A DNA stretch of 64,000 nucleotides. Source: Bolinopsis microptera. Taxonomy: Eukaryota > Ctenophora > Tentaculata > Lobata > Bolinopsidae. Position 1 is the first letter of the stretch, and each line of letters opens with the position of its first letter. The stretch lies in the NCBI RefSeq assembly GCF_026151205.1, contig NC_087083.1:2361036-2425035 (forward strand), in the 5' to 3' direction. The translations under genes and the position numbers were made by a program. Shown piece after piece: positions 54,700 to 64,000 of the stretch. The notes under the pieces were generated by a model. That model saw only the letters and a list, made by a program, of their open reading frames with translations. It made no database searches and was not told the origin of the DNA.

Positions 54700-54965
54700 C
54701 AGGGCTCGCTCTGATTGGCTTATCTTGGGTCACGTGACCGGTTACAGCTCTCTGATTGGCTTATCTTGGGTCACGTGACAGGTTACTGCTCTCTGATTGG
54801 CTGCACAGCTGGTGTCGTCACTGCACACTCTCGCCCGGTGTGCTGATGGAATTGCTTGAGGTGTTTTTGTGGCTTGATTAGTGAGTGAGATATTGTGTGT
54901 CGGTCTGTGGGGTGGATATACGGACATGCCACGTGATATGCCACGTGATATGCCACGTGATATAT
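54700..54965. promoter_or_regulatory. Tandem CCAAT plus E-box modules
   Basis: CTCTGATTGGCTTATCTTGG followed by GTCACGTGAC occurs twice, and a third CTCTGATTGGCTG follows. Three further GCCACGTGATAT repeats lie at about 54928-54963. GTCACGTGAC is the extended E-box preferred by USF/MITF-type factors. Downstream TSS not identified. Confidence 0.5.
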
Positions 54966-56664
54966 GGATCTAGTGATTGAAAGCAATGATACTGTAATAG
55001 CATGGGGGATTGAGCTGCTTGCTTTGTGTTATGGTTGTTATTATAACGTCTTTTACTTTTTGTAATTTGAGAATAGCTTTTCAGTCAAGACTTTCAAGTA
55101 AGTTTTAATTTGTAAGTCCTGCTCGTGACATTTTTTTGTCAGCCCACTCTCTTTTTGGTTCTTCCAAACTTTCCGTTCTATTTTTGTACATTTTCACATC
55201 TCAAAATAAAGTAGTAGTACACAGTACACTCTATATTTTGTAATTAAACTCTATTTATTTGTTCCATGACACTAAATACAAAATACTGGCATACTCAAAC
55301 CTTAATTCTGCAACCGTACCTCTCTCTCTCTCTGCTGACGTTCTAAATGTTCCAGAATAGAGCTTTAATCTCAAATTTCATTTTAACCTTCAATCAATGG
55401 TCTGAAATTTTTGCACGTGTACTCTTTCGCTAAGCTGGACCAAGCTTAAACTCTATTTTCAGTAATTCTAGTGTTATTTTCAACCTGTTTTCATCAACTG
55501 AAATATTCAAGTTACTTAATAATTGGAGTCTCCTTCTTTACTCAACCCTAATTAAACTTCTGCGAAATAAAATTAATGGCCGTCAACTTTATACCGCATT
55601 GAATTAAGACTCAAGCCAGGTCGTTAAATTAATTTACCTTTGTCTAGGTATTATAGTTAGTTACCATTAGTTCGCTAATGTTATGCGCCTTTGTCCCGTC
55701 AATGTTACTATTCAATTACTTTTATACTATGGTGCGTGCAGTAATTATTCTTGGTTACTGTTGAGTGCAGCGTTGATGCTTTCCCTTTTTAGAGTTCGTG
55801 ATAGATTTTGCGCTTTACAAGTTCGTATTCAGACTTCAAGAAGGATCAGAATTTAGAGTTTAATAATAAGAGTTTAGAGTTTCTAAAGTAAGAGTTTAAC
55901 CCGTTGCCCCCCAAACCCGCCAGAATTACGATGCAATGCAATACCTGTAAATGGTTATATCTTGTTACATACCAGCTTCTTTAAGGTTGATAAAAAAAGA
56001 TGAAAGGAACGCGCAAACAAAAGAATGATGTAAATTCATTGACCGTGCCATGCTTTATTATTTAAAGATATCTTAACATTTATCACCTTTAATACACATT
56101 TTTCTTATCGAACATGTAATCTCAACACTACCACTCACGTCTCACATACAATATATTATATTGTGTTTAACTATAACACGATCCAGCGATATTTTGATTA
56201 GAGCTATGGTTACTTTATATAAGATATCTTGATTAATCGCGAGATGTGGCTTACGCACTGCCACTTTCATTAAGGGAATCATACATCTTAGATTGCGAGG
56301 TTATACTTCTTACATTGTGACGTTAAAGATTTAAAACTGTGACGTCAGAATTCTTAGATTAGTTTACTTCTAACGATAAATTCATTACTTATTGATACCC
56401 TTGATTACCGATTGAACTTGCTTTGTCGATGGTTTTTGAGTTGCGTTTCAAGAGGTCTTGCTGGGTACATTCTGAAGTTTAGTTTTCAATTCATACCATT
56501 ATAATATGGTTTTTATCTAAAATTCGTGTATATAATAATTATTGTAACCACCAAACGTGAACCCTAATCTCCACAAAGCTCCAAGTCTACACTGAACACC
56601 TACCTCTCTCTCACGCATTATATCTCACGCGATACCTCTAACGCGTTACCTCTAACGCGTTGCC

Positions 56665-56682
56665 ATGACGTCAATCCCCCTG

Positions 56683-56731
<49 letters not shown>

Positions 56732-56877
56732 CGGAAAATAACCACGGGTTTGAGTCTGAAGAGCGTGATAAGTTAGCAGAACTGGAACAAGAGATGGATC
56801 TGGATGATATCTGGAGGGATAGCTGGAGTGATGAGGAGGATGAGGGGACTAAGAAACAGAAGAGGCAGCTGAAAGCG
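56665..56877 (+). CDS. Candidate first coding exon (possible ITPK N-terminus 4, poly-Asn)
   Basis: ATG at 56665 (in-frame TAA at 56653-56655) opens 71 codons ending exactly at a good donor, GTATGT, at 56878 in phase 0. Order: MTSIPL, a run of 16 Asn encoded by pure AAC repeats, FESEERDKLAELEQEMDLDD, then SWSDEEDEG, and a basic end (KKQKRQLKA). The acidic-then-basic layout resembles the segment just ahead of the kinase domain in vertebrate ITPKs. The AAC run is likely length-polymorphic. Joining directly to 62353 keeps frame. It is the better-supported of the distal first exons, but the splice itself is inferred. Confidence 0.65.
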
Positions 56878-58000
56878 GTATGTACTGTGCATGTCAGAGG
56901 TGGTGTAGGTTTACACACCCTGTGTAGGTTTACTATGTTACACACCTTGTTACTTTAGGGATACCACTTCTGTACAACAACTCTTGACATTACCTCTTAA
57001 AAGTACTATGTAATATTGTCACACACGTGTAATATTGCCACACACGTGTAATATTGCCACACTCGTTTTGTGTATTCACAAATACCAGGCATGTTATGAT
57101 CGAATGTGTATTTAAAGATAGAAATTTGAACGCTCCAGGACCAAAGCATTAACCACTGCTAATTTTCAAATCATCAATACTTCCGCCACGTAAAATGTGT
57201 TCAGATTAAATTTCTCTCACTTATTATTGCATATCATTTGCTTGGAATATAAGACATGCGATAGCTTGATTGAAAATAGGGATATAATTAGAAAACATGA
57301 TTGAGGAATGAAGATATAATAGAAATCATATTTGGTTACATTATTATAGAGTTCATGCTATAATTAGATGAAAGAGTGGCATGCGGATAAGAGAATTGGT
57401 AGTTACTTAGTATATATAGCCAATTTTAATAACAGGCCACAGGGTCGTATTAAATTTACATGGATATCTCATGTTGAATCTCTCTTTAAAGTCTCCTTGA
57501 AAATTGAACATTATCATGTGTTCCATTAACAACATCACTGATTACCGTCTCATTGACTAGTTATTGATCAATTACAACGCACGAATCCTTTTAGAAACCC
57601 CAAACTTTGTGAACACTGAACATGTAAATTCTATAATTCTCTATATGAGACTTGAGAGAAGCAGCGCCATCTTAGGACGCGAGGAGGATTAGGACCTGTC
57701 GAACTACATTGCAACGTCCATGTGGACAAATATAATTACGAATTAAAAAATCACCTAATATAAAAACAACATCACTGAACACAATTATGAACACAATTAT
57801 GAACACAATTATGAAACAGTCAGGCTCCGATTAACTCACTAGGTAAATACTTGGTAAATACTATATATACAAAGATACAAGTAGTACGTATCTAATATCT
57901 AGATACTAGATATATACAAGTAGTACGTATCTCCAGCAAATAGATCTGGTTACTGATGGGGGGGGGATTGGACCATACTTTTTTATCTGTCACGTCGTAA

Positions 58001-58048
58001 CAGTGACGTAACAGTGACGTAACAATGACGTAACAGTGACGTAACAGT
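58001..58048. promoter_or_regulatory. CAGTGACGTAA repeat, about 4 copies
   Basis: An 11-base unit carrying the CRE/bZIP-type TGACGTAA site, one copy with AATGACG. It lies between two candidate ITPK first exons, so an intronic enhancer is possible. Confidence 0.5.
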
Positions 58049-58178
58049 GAATAACCAGTCACCTCCCCACCAGTATCCACAGTATATGTTGACTACATGA
58101 GCACTGCACTCTGGAAACAACATGTGAACCTTACTAAATACTCTGATATGTGATTGAAATAATAATGCTTGACAATAC

Positions 58179-58200
58179 GGGGGGGGGGGGGGGGGGGGGG
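58179..58200. repeat. 22-base poly-G run
   Basis: Uninterrupted G run; potential quadruplex and assembly-sensitive. Confidence 0.95.
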
Positions 58201-58802
58201 TCATCTTTTCATTTAGCCGGTGAAATTTGCAACTTTCACGATGACTCCCCCGGTCCCGTATATGAAGATGGGGCCAGCAATGTGTTGATATGAATACCTC
58301 ACGAGACATATTTATACTCGACATAATTCCGGTGACCTAAATAGTCCGAAAATATGGGATTTTTTTTTGGAAAACCACCGACTTTCTTACCTTTTAAATA
58401 TAATGTACCTGGTCATGCTGTAAAATTACCTTTTAAATATGTCTGGTAAAGTATTTAAGTTATCTGTTTCGCAGGAAGTGAGTATTGATTAGTAGACCCG
58501 GTTGTGTGTAAGTACCGTGTTTAGCATGACAATAATATTACACATGATCATAAAAAGCCGATTGACACCCTCCTCACACTGACATATACTTGAGCAATTA
58601 ATTGATTAATTAATTAATTGACTGCTTAATTAATTATTTAATTGATCAAGTACATGCCTATGTAAACCGCCGATCTTGATGAAAAGTATGTGGGACGCCG
58701 TCTCTGCACACCGCCTGTTAATCACACATAGATGCGCATATAGCCCTGCATGTTATAAACATATGTACAAGTTTATGTACAATTTAATTTACTGTCTCAT
58801 CT

Positions 58803-58834
58803 GATCACGTGACTTCTTTGCAAGTCACGTGATC
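58803..58834. promoter_or_regulatory. Inverted E-box pair
   Basis: GATCACGTGACT and AGTCACGTGATC form a perfect 12-bp inverted repeat with an 8-base spacer, each arm holding a CACGTG. Confidence 0.6.
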
Positions 58835-59256
58835 TTTTTACAAAACGTCCTCTCTCTTGCTGCAGAATTAATACGCTAACGCTAGATTGAGTGCTATCCC
58901 ATAAATTCACGGCTGCTATAAAGTGTACTGGAACTTCAATCGACTGGATTCCATATTATATGTATGTTTATAGAACATTTCCAAGAGTTCATCTTGTTTT
59001 ATATCAATTCTAATATTAAACTATGTGTGTTTGTGTGTGTGTGTGTGTGTTAACTGTGAACTAACAACGGGTCAAAGAACTTGAAACCTGATGTGGTGGT
59101 TGTTAAGTCTATTAACCAGCTCTCAAGGGAGACCGCGTGGATACCACGTGGTGACCACGTGTCCCAATCTTCATGTCATCTCCCTCAAATTGTTCCTTCA
59201 CTGTTTACAGCTGTTCGTTATATCTTGCTTCTATCGCTGAGCGCTGTACCGCTGTT

Positions 59257-59335
59257 ATTCTGCCCATGTGATGCGCTGTACCGCTGCTTTTCTGCCCACG
59301 TGATGCGCTGTACCGCTGCTTTTCTGCCCACGTGA
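59257..59335. repeat. 31-bp repeat with E-box, about 2.5 copies
   Basis: Units of GCGCTGTACCGCTGCTTTTC followed by TGCCCACGTGAT; the first copy has CATGTG. Each unit brings one E-box. Confidence 0.9.
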
Positions 59336-59699
59336 CTAAATATAGAATATGAGAATTATGTATGCTAGTTATATCACTGAGCTCGGTTTGTTACATTTAC
59401 CGGCAAGATAGTTCTCTTGTAATATTATTAGAGCAAATTTGCGGCACGACTCAATACTCGTGCGATTGACATGCAACATTATTGGCACTTAATTAGATTA
59501 GCGTAAAAGTTGACTCCAATTAAAAATCTAATCAAAACCGAATTTCGATCCGTCGTCTGTGCGGAATCCCCTTAAAAATTCCGAGTTTATTCGGTCAATT
59601 GGGTGTTTGTAATCGGATATTTGCACTAAAATTAAAACCCGATATGCATTTTTGAATGAGTTCTCTCTCGGTGTGCGTGACGTAGAGGATCAAGTACGT

Positions 59700-60092
59700 T
59701 TTCTGAGAAATTAACAGTTGTCACGTGTGGTCGAGGTCACGTGGTGTTACTGTGTTGCTGACGTAGGTATCTGGACGCTCTAACCTAACTTCAGGCAACA
59801 AAACTTAGCCTGTCAATCGAGAGAATCGGCCACGTGGAGTGACGCGCATGTGCACGTGTTTTCACAACGCTGCACGTGCCATTGCGCGTCACTCCACGTG
59901 ACCCTCACCGTACCTGGTCATGCTGTAAAATTACCTTATCGAATTTATTTCCTTGATCGGTGTGCGACTACACATTTGCTTCGTAATCGCTCTTTCTCTC
60001 TCTTTCTCCGGGCTTGCTTGTTAAACCCCGGAGTGTCACGTGATAACTACCTGATACCGAGACCTCGTGACGTCACGTGATGTGACGCCGTT
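59700..60092 (+). promoter_or_regulatory. Putative promoter of the proximal ITPK first exon
   Basis: Dense E-boxes: 59729, 59746, the palindrome at 59831-59900 (28-base arms holding two CACGTG each), 60038, and an overlapping TGACGTCACGTGATGTGACG at 60069-60088 that merges CRE and E-box. The in-frame stop at 60078 places it in 5' UTR or promoter. No TATA box was seen. Motifs suggest bHLH-zip and bZIP control, by inference. Confidence 0.5.
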
Positions 60093-60854
60093 ATGTTACG
60101 TGATCAAGGGACGGTGGCGGAGGACAGTTCCCTCCTTGACGATTCCTCTTCCGATCCTGATCAGCAGCAAGTGGTCCAGCCGGTTGCAATTTCGTTTTCT
60201 TATAAACCACCTAAAGCGATATCTTTTTCATACCGACCTCCACAACTTGCTTCAAGCTCGACTGTACCGGCCATCACCAACTCAAATCATGTTACAGTGA
60301 ACTCAGAACCCCCTAAAACAAACGCAGTACCAGCGAAAAGAAATTCGGAACTTTCGCAAACAAACGCAGGATATCCGGAGACAAACTCCAAACATCCAAA
60401 AACGACAAATTCGGAGCCTTCCCAGAGCAACTCATCTCACGATGATGTTCCCCCGGAATTTTCTTCCCCTGACGAAATGGAAGTTTTTGACGGGGACTCC
60501 ACGGTAAAAGATGAGTTCCAAGTCGTTGATGGTGAAAGTCAGGATGGCCCAAAACTCATAGAACATACAACGGACCCAAAGCTTCTTGAACGTTTCCTCC
60601 GCCGGGGCCGGACAGACAGCGTGTGTCGGCTGATAACAAACATCTACGATTCTGACGAAAGCGGATGGAGCAGCGACGAGGGCAACTCAGCTCCACGTAT
60701 TGGCATGCCTATCCGGAGTTTAGGACCACGTAAAGGACGGAGCTCCTCCTCCAGCGACCTCATGGTTCAAAGCAGACCACGTGTTATACCTCCGGGACCA
60801 CACCACAGGCGGTCTACAACTGATATCCTTGCTAAACCCGCTCGGAGATCCGCG
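60093..60854 (+). CDS. ITPK: ITPK N-terminal regulatory exon
   Basis: ATG at 60093 (in-frame TGA at 60078-60080) opens 254 codons to a donor, GTAGGT, at 60855, phase 0, matching the kinase exon at 62353. The segment is low-complexity and probably disordered. Residues 1-26 are acidic/Gln-rich. A 10-residue duplication (AISFSYKPPK / AISFSYRPPQ) spans about 32-51. Asn/Ser/Thr/Pro-rich sequence runs over about 55-115, and an amphipathic LLERFLRRGR segment lies at 164-173. Acidic YDSDES and SSDEG are at 185-197, MPIRSL near 205, and a Ser/Arg/Pro-rich tail completes it. Vertebrate ITPKs also have long poorly conserved N-termini for cytoskeletal or membrane targeting ahead of the kinase. Reading past the donor adds only 22 unrelated codons to a stop. 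Confidence 0.8.
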
Positions 60855-62352
60855 GTAGGTTCTCGAATAATAATGCAGCTATTTCTGGGTCTTCAAACCC
60901 TTGTAAAACTTGCCTTTTATTAGTAGCGGCTTTTAGAGTGTGATGAATCTTTCGGCATTGCAAAAATGCGGTCAATACCATGAAATATGTGATTTATACC
61001 ATGATTAAGCGCGCCTATTGATATGGGTGGGTGAGGGGTCAATTTCCAATTTTGGCCCCCTCCCCATCCCGAAATGAGTATTAACTTACTATAAATAAGC
61101 TGCAACATTTCCTGCGAACGATGAGTCAAAATACCCCGCAAAATGTACTGGTATGCATCTAATTAATAATGCTCCATAATGCGACATATCAATAGTTACA
61201 GAAGACCTGTAGAATTTGCCGCTCCTTTATTATGTACATTATGAACATAATCGAATAGCTACAAGTACATAAGCAATACAACTGTGCTATAGCTGTTTGA
61301 GGTCAGCACTCGGAGTGCCACCCAAGGAGTATAAAGTCGAACTAAACCAGCCACATTTTAAACGACCCGAGATGAGATGATATGCGCATAATAATTATAT
61401 TATGCGCATAATAATTATATTGTCCGGGTATAATCGGTATATCGCCTCCCAATTATTATCGTTTCAGATCCGCGAATTTTCACGTTAACACAGTTAAACG
61501 ATTAAATAGGAGCAAATTTGCATTTGAACCTCTTATTAATATTTGGCCTTTTCATACGAACCTATTATTTCAATTTGGGCCTTTCGAACGTTTTTGCGCT
61601 GCAGATCGGCCAATCTTGCGAAGGGAGGCTAGATGAGGGTTAAACGAATAACGCGATAATCTAAGTTTAATAAGTTAAATTCTGATATAACTTGAACCTC
61701 ATCCTCCCATTTCTACCACAGCTACCCTGGAAAGCTATTGTACTAGTGTCGTGTACACTGTACTGTAGCTGGTTGCTATAGTACTGTAGCTGGTTGCTAT
61801 AGTACTGTAGCTGGTTGCTATAGTACTGTAGCTGGTTGCTGCATGACGCGCTCTACCTGCTGCTTAGCTCACCCGCTCAGTGCTGTCAACATTAATTAGT
61901 ACACTCACTAATAAAATATTATATATTATATACTATAATAATATACTATAATAATATATTTAAACAAAATATTATATAATGAGTTATATAATGCTATAAT
62001 TTGATATTTTATAATATGATACCTTTTAATGTAATATTATAATCATATCCTGCTTTTTTTCTTCTAGAATTTTCTTCTTCTAGAATTTTTTACTTCAAGA
62101 ATTTACTATAATATTAAAATTGTGTGCTACATTGTGAGTCACGACTGTTAATTGCTTATGTTGATAGTGCGATATAAAAAATATTTATGATATAATATCC
62201 ATATATTGTCCCATTATACTTTGGAGTGACTGTCATAATATTGATGTGTGATTGTCTTTTGCTGTCTTTACATTCTATATGTTTAACATTTAAATAATCA
62301 CAATTCTATTAAGTTACTTTCTATTGGATTATTAAATATCGTTTTCCCTCAG
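60855..62352 (+). other. Inferred ITPK intron
   Basis: Begins GTAGGT and ends CCCTCAG. AT-rich. Contains four 21-bp copies of ACTGTAGCTGGTTGCTATAG at about 61760-61840 and a duplicated ATTATATTATGCGCATAATA segment near 61382-61421. No coding exon was seen inside. Confidence 0.75.
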
Positions 62353-62452
62353 TCGAGATCTTGGGGCCTGATAAAACAAGTTGTTCATTGGTCTCCCTTC
62401 GTTCAAGTTTACAAGAAGAAATACCCTTGGGTACAGCTAGCTGGTCATAATG
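62353..62452 (+). CDS. ITPK: ITPK kinase exon 1 (WVQLAGH)
   Basis: Between CTCAG and GTAATT, 100 bases encode [20 protein letters not shown], then [13 protein letters not shown] and the first base of a Gly codon. The Ser-Pro-Phe...Lys-Lys-x-Tyr-x-Trp-Val-Gln-Leu-Ala-Gly-His stretch is the hallmark start of the inositol 1,4,5-trisphosphate 3-kinase catalytic domain. It covers the calmodulin-binding-type Trp/Lys region and the glycine-containing ATP-site strand. These enzymes phosphorylate IP3 to IP4, ending IP3-driven calcium release and supplying higher inositol phosphates. Phase 0 at the 5' side and phase 1 at the 3' side. Confidence 0.95.
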
Positions 62453-63605
62453 GTAATTATTTCTTGTTATTCTTATTTCATCATATTATTGATTTATTAT
62501 GAATATTTAGTTAATGGATATTAGATTAATATTTATTAGATTTATATTTATGGGATTCATAGTTATTAAATTGATAATTTTTAAATTTATAAGGACATTA
62601 TTTTAGTATACATTTGATTAATAAACTCAAGATTAATAAATATTAGATTTATGAAGATATCATTTAAAAATAGATGTTTAATTTATGTATGTCTAATTAG
62701 TTTTATGGGTAATTCCACTTGGTCCCACTTGATGAAAATGAAATAGTCACTAGTCAGGCACCTAATTTTGGTAAAATTATTTACTCTAGCCTATTAACCT
62801 TACTGGGCAACCAACGTTTTTTAATTTGATATTGCGTAAAATTGCGATTTTTATTATCCAAAGAAGGTTCGGAAATGAATAAAATTATCTAGATTTTCAG
62901 AGGACCATAGTTTGGGTATGCAGGAATGTTTATCTACGAAATTCCATACACTGAAGCATAGGTACAAGAATTAGAGATCTGCAGAGTTTCAACACTGTTG
63001 ATTTTTCTGAAAAATGTCAACAGAGATTGGTGTCGCGTCCGTCACAAAATTAAGCAAAAAAGTTTTTTTCAGAGCCACATAGCCAATGATACTGCCATTT
63101 ATATTAAAAACTTTTGTGACATATCCTTTCTAAAGGCATGGGAGTACCATAGAAATCATCAGGATCCTATCTTCTAAGTTCAAAATTTTGAAAGGTCGCG
63201 TCCGTCACATTTTTAAAACTGTTTCAAACAAGAATTTCGCCGTGGTTACACCACGTATGATCAATTTTCCCTACAATATAATTGCAATCAAATTAAGTGG
63301 AAAATGTGGAGAGTGGTGCATCGTGTTTTCATTTTATTTTTAAAAACGTGTATAATTTACGTCGCGTCTATCAAAAACCATAAGAGCAGCTAGATGTTAA
63401 AAATATTTAGATGAGAAGAGGGTTAAATGTAAACTTTTGAAGATTTTGGACCCTTGAAACTCAAAGGCATGTCCACTTTCATGGCTTTTACAATAACTTA
63501 GAAAAAGGCAAAAATGTCACGGTGGAATTGCCCTAATGTCAATAAAATATATCGGATATTAAGTTATCCATTGTCAGTGGAACTAACTTGACCATGTTTC
63601 TTCAG
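62453..63605 (+). other. ITPK intron carrying a transposon-like insert
   Basis: GTAATT to TTCTTCAG, 1,153 bases. Most of it is the element at 62707-63533, so the intron would otherwise be about 330 bases. Confidence 0.9.
62707..63533. mobile_element. Intronic non-autonomous DNA element (candidate)
   Basis: Ends are short inverted repeats: GGGTAATTCCAC at the left, GTGGAATTGCCC at the right (one mismatch). Inside, a GTCGCGTCCGTCAC motif occurs at 63032 and 63195 and, altered, at 63361. About 830 bases with no transposase-like frame. No clear target duplication was seen, so the boundaries are provisional. Confidence 0.55.
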
Positions 63606-63706
63606 GCGCCTTCAAACCATGTGATAACGGAACCATCCTGAAGAAGCTGACCGAGAAGGAGTACGTTTGCCTCAACAAGATCTTGGACGACACTTTCATG
63701 CTGCAG
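63606..63706 (+). CDS. ITPK: ITPK kinase exon 2 (ILKK)
   Basis: After TTCTTCAG, 101 bases complete Gly and read GAFKPCDNGTILKKLTEKEY, then VCLNKILDDTFMLQ, to a GTATTA donor, phase 1 in and phase 0 out. In ITPKs this is the N-lobe: the Gly-x-Ile-Leu-Lys segment carries the ATP-contacting lysine, and the Glu-Lys-Glu-Tyr-x-Cys-Leu helix follows. The conserved lysine is present, so this part of the domain looks intact. The minus-strand 108-codon frame at 63583-63909 is a shadow. Confidence 0.95.
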
Positions 63707-63929
63707 GTATTAAGAAGATTTATTGTTACTTTGAGGATCTTTCTATTCATTTTGGGCTGGATTATATCTTTAGAATTTACCTCCGTGTTTTTTTGCCTCA
63801 TAGGAGATATTGTAGTCTTTTGTAAATGTAACTTTAATACATTAATGTAAAGGTTATTCGAATTTTGAAATAAAAAAGTAGTAGTAGTAGTAGTAGTCTC
63901 GTCCTGCAACCTTATTATTCCCTTTCCAG

Positions 63930-64000
63930 ATCACTCCTAAATTCTACGGAAAAGTAGAGAAAGAAGGAGTTGACTACGTGAAGCTGCAAGATCTCCTGGC
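63930..64000 (+). CDS. ITPK: ITPK kinase exon 3 (partial at window end)
   Basis: After CCTTTCCAG, 71 bases encode ITPKFYGKVEKEGVDYVK then LQDLLA, still open at the window edge. This matches the ITPK hinge region (P-x-F/Y-x-G-V... then L-Q-D-L-L). The catalytic P-x-x-x-D-x-K-x-G motif and the IP3-specific insertion would lie beyond 64000 and cannot be assessed. Confidence 0.93.
   Translation, partial: MTPKFYGKVEKEGVDYVKLQDLL

Larger units (their letters stand above)
52536..56664. other. Unassigned sequence upstream of the 56665 exon
   Basis: Contains the CCCT run, the E-box repeats at 54700-54965, and two similar segments (CCATAATGCCTCT... GGTCACATGATCACG) flanking the CCCT run at about 54194-54230 and 54489-54533. 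No gene was recognised. Pyrimidine-rich CTCTAACGCGTTACC repeats end just before the ATG at 56665. Confidence 0.45.
56878..60092. other. Intron/5' flank with E-box and CRE-like repeats
   Basis: Contains G runs at 57959-57966 and 58179-58200, the CAGTGACGTAA repeat, the CACGTGACT hairpin, a GT run near 59031-59050, and a 28-base segment (TACCTGGTCATGCTGTAAAA...) present both at about 58407 and 59910. Treated as intron 1 of the poly-Asn form and promoter of the 60093 form. Confidence 0.45.

Noticed and set aside
63583-63909. 108-codon minus-strand frame
   Set aside because: Antisense shadow of ITPK kinase exon 2 and its intron.

Overview
The window looks like AT-rich nuclear DNA from an invertebrate animal, not bacterial or organellar DNA. 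The evidence is GT-AG introns splitting a conserved metazoan kinase domain, a LINE retrotransposon remnant, foldback DNA elements, very long microsatellites and no compact operon-like gene order. I could not resolve the phylum. Only one gene is certain. The 3' end (62353 to 64000, plus strand) encodes the start of an inositol-trisphosphate 3-kinase (ITPK) catalytic domain in three exons, and the gene runs off the right edge. Upstream on the same strand are several candidate protein-coding first exons at about 971+1586, 31781+32162, 44298, 56665 and 60093. Each has a stop codon in frame shortly before its ATG. Each has a possible donor leaving phase 0, which matches the phase-0 acceptor of the first kinase exon, although the donor for the 44298 candidate is weak and that candidate also needs a frameshift. 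Most carry an acidic Ser-Asp-Glu cluster. I infer one long ITPK locus with alternative promoters swapping the N-terminal tail in front of a common kinase. Only the 60093 and 56665 exons are reasonably secure. Layout: 1-1.7 kb, a perfect 80-bp inverted repeat followed by a candidate first exon pair. 2.4-20.9 kb, a chain of large minisatellites (units of about 22, 42, 60, 35, 27, 47 and 44 bp) with E-box (CACGTG) clusters between them. 21.8-23.5 kb, a foldback transposon and a 5'-truncated LINE. 24.6-25.9 kb, a 1.2-kb CA repeat. 26-31 kb, unassigned AT-rich DNA, then a 12-bp TTAGGG-containing array. 31.8-32.5 kb, a candidate N-terminal exon pair. 33-55 kb, more arrays (48, 27+33, 48, 42, 45, 15, about 38 and 61 bp), CT and CCCT runs, and repeated CCAAT-box plus E-box modules. 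56.6-64 kb, the ITPK 5' and kinase exons with an intronic transposon-like element. By my coordinates the tandem arrays cover roughly 16.5 kb, about a quarter of the window. They produce long but meaningless open frames on both strands. No tRNA, rRNA or CRISPR array was seen.
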